Of a stretch of 64,000 nucleotides of DNA, positions 62,893 to 64,000 are shown one piece after another. The notes under the pieces are model-generated. The model was not told the origin of the DNA, searched no databases, and was given only the letters and a program-made list of their open reading frames with translations. The stretch is taken from assembly GCF_017183135.1 (NCBI RefSeq), contig NZ_JADDXW010000010.1, positions 62,001 to 126,000 of the forward strand. The letters run 5' to 3'. How positions within the stretch are numbered: the stretch's first letter is position 1; the number at the start of each line of letters is the position of its first letter. The position numbers and the translations under genes were made by a program. This stretch comes from Aurantimonas marina (lineage in GTDB: Bacteria; Pseudomonadota; Alphaproteobacteria; Rhizobiales; Rhizobiaceae).

Positions 62893-63873
62893 ATGCGAGT
62901 CTCGAAGTTCATCAGCCCAGCGACAAGGCGCGCCGTCACGGCGTCGACGTTCGCCATCGTCGCCATTGCGAGCCTTTCCGGTTGCGTCGCCGGCGGCTCG
63001 CCGTTGGTCTCGGCCCTCGAAACTGCGCAGAGCGACGTCGGAACGGCTGGAGCCACCGAGGCGGAGGTCGCGGCGTTGACGACCGGTATCGCCCCCACGC
63101 AAGGCGACGTGAAAATCGCCGCCCGCGAGGCGAAACAGGCCGCCGAGAGCGGCACCATCTCCGGTAGCGCCGCCCTCGACAGGATGATCGAAGCGCACGC
63201 ACGCGACAACGGCATCCCGCCGGCGCTGGCCTATGCCGTCGTGCGCGTCGAAAGCCGCTACAATCCGAAGGCGCGCGGCGCCGGCGGCGTCTACGGCCTC
63301 AGCCAGATCAAGCCGGCGACGGCCCGCAGCATGGGTTTTTCCGGCTCGGCCAACGCTCTTTTCGACCCGGACACCAACCTCACCTACGGCATGAAATATC
63401 TGAAGGGCGCCTGGGAACAGGGCGGCCGCGACGTCTGCAAGGCGTCGATGAAATACAAGGGCGGGCTGCGCACGACCCGCATGAGCAAATCGGCCGCCCG
63501 CTATTGCTCTGCCGTCAAGGCGCATATGGCCGAGATCATCAAACGGCGGCGGATGCCGGCGGCCGTCGAAGCACCGACCGACGCCACAGGCTTGGTCGAA
63601 ACGCTGGTAGCCGCGGTGACGCCGGCAGCCGAACCGTCGGCCGTGAGAAAGAAACAGGTCCGCACCCTCTCGGCGGAAGCCGTTCCAGCCACCGCGTCGG
63701 CGCCGACCATGGCGCCAGAGGCCGCGAGCGCCGCAGCCGTGGATGGCGCCACGCCACCGAAGGACGGCGAAGCCAAGGGCGGCCGCATCGTCGCAGCGAC
63801 CGCCGCCACAGCCTCCATTGTCGCGGACGATGCCGCGCTCGCCGATCGCATGGCCGGCACCGCGGACAAATAG
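62893..63873 (+). CDS. Lipoprotein lytic transglycosylase (SLT domain)
   Basis: A 326-residue protein with a lipoprotein signal (lipobox LSGC, lipidated Cys-31). An SLT domain covers about 95-205: the catalytic Glu is Glu-120 in VVRVESRYNP, GLSQIKPATA lies at 135-144, and NLTYGMKYL follows. The C-terminal 110 residues are an Ala/Pro/Thr-rich disordered tail. It would cleave peptidoglycan glycan strands from the periplasmic side of the membrane. GAGGGA supports the ATG at 62893. Confidence 0.88.
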   Translation: MRVSKFISPATRRAVTASTFAIVAIASLSGCVAGGSPLVSALETAQSDVGTAGATEAEVAALTTGIAPTQGDVKIAAREAKQAAESGTISGSAALDRMIEAHARDNGIPPALAYAVVRVESRYNPKARGAGGVYGLSQIKPATARSMGFSGSANALFDPDTNLTYGMKYLKGAWEQGGRDVCKASMKYKGGLRTTRMSKSAARYCSAVKAHMAEIIKRRRMPAAVEAPTDATGLVETLVAAVTPAAEPSAVRKKQVRTLSAEAVPATASAPTMAPEAASAAAVDGATPPKDGEAKGGRIVAATAATASIVADDAALADRMAGTADK

Positions 63874-63880
63874 CGTTGGC

Positions 63881-64000
63881 TCAGTCGCGGTCGACGACGA
63901 CCAGCATCGGCCCCAGCCGGTCGCGGCGGTAGTCGATGCCGGCTTCGGGATAGGAAAGGCTCGACACCTTGCCGTCGAAGAACAGCGCGTCGCGGCAGCC
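63881..64000 (-). CDS. C-terminal fragment of an unidentified protein (gene runs off the window)
   Basis: The last 39 codons and stop of a minus-strand gene that continues beyond position 64000. The visible residues include GCRDALFFDGKVSSLSYPEA and end RLGPMLVVVDRD. The reading frame is clean and the stop lies seven bases from the convergent lytic transglycosylase stop, so a real gene is likely. I do not recognise the family from this piece. Confidence 0.6.
   Translation of the reverse strand, partial: GCRDALFFDGKVSSLSYPEAGIDYRRDRLGPMLVVVDRD

Noticed and set aside
1-64000. CRISPR array, insertion sequence, integron or prophage
   Set aside because: No repeat-spacer array, transposase, integrase or terminal inverted repeats were seen; gene content is chromosomal.

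Overview
The window is GC-rich, densely coded alphaproteobacterial chromosome, most likely from the Hyphomicrobiales (Rhizobiales). The reasons are the protein families (XylFHG with a ROK-type XylR, TctCBA, a TAXI receptor, intracellular PhaZ, the def-fmt-truA-dapE block) and the intergenic double-hairpin repeat at positions 2-107, a type I recognise from Hyphomicrobiales genomes. I cannot name a genus. No tRNA, rRNA, CRISPR array, insertion sequence or prophage was seen.

Layout. 1-6.2 kb: intergenic repeat, a small secreted protein, a class A penicillin-binding protein, a MipA-like outer-membrane barrel and an M20 dipeptidase. 6.4-14.3 kb: a xylose-type ABC importer (xylF-xylH-xylG-like) divergent from a ROK repressor. 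The repressor is translationally coupled to a di-haem c-type cytochrome oxidoreductase and a secreted FG-GAP/UnbV (CRTAC1) protein. 14.3-20 kb: modABC, a ribokinase-type kinase, a cupin, and a peroxiredoxin divergent from a cytochrome P460. 20-33 kb: an acid-catabolism island (two class III CoA-transferases, MmgE/PrpD protein, class I fumarase, acyl-CoA dehydrogenase, MaoC/FAS1-like hydratase, tripartite tricarboxylate transporter TctCBA, HMG-CoA-lyase-family lyase) and an orphan TAXI receptor. 33-43 kb: malate synthase G, a small secreted protein, PhaZ with a long basic tail, pyrF and polA.

43-50 kb: xylB lies directly downstream of a hicAB toxin-antitoxin pair and of a 3' scrap of xylA. An outer-membrane protein, propionyl-CoA synthetase, a vapBC pair and argB follow. 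50-64 kb: mostly housekeeping genes (rsgA, two exporters, a HAD phosphatase, a trypsin-like protease, rmuC, def-fmt-truA, dapE, a lipoprotein lytic transglycosylase) and a partial gene at the edge.

How the genes work together. The most interesting block is 20-32 kb. Its families match the steps needed to take up a C5-branched dicarboxylate (itaconate, mesaconate or citramalate), activate it with CoA, hydrate it and cleave citramalyl-CoA to acetyl-CoA and pyruvate; malate synthase G nearby could use the acetyl-CoA. The content parallels the itaconate cluster of Pseudomonas aeruginosa as I remember it, but with an HMG-CoA-lyase-type lyase instead of a CitE-type one, a TTT importer instead of a TRAP importer, and an added class I fumarase. 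The substrate is inferred, not shown. A second story is the xylose pathway: transporter and regulator at 6-11 kb, xylB at 43 kb, and between hicAB and an unrelated gene only the last 17 codons of xylA.
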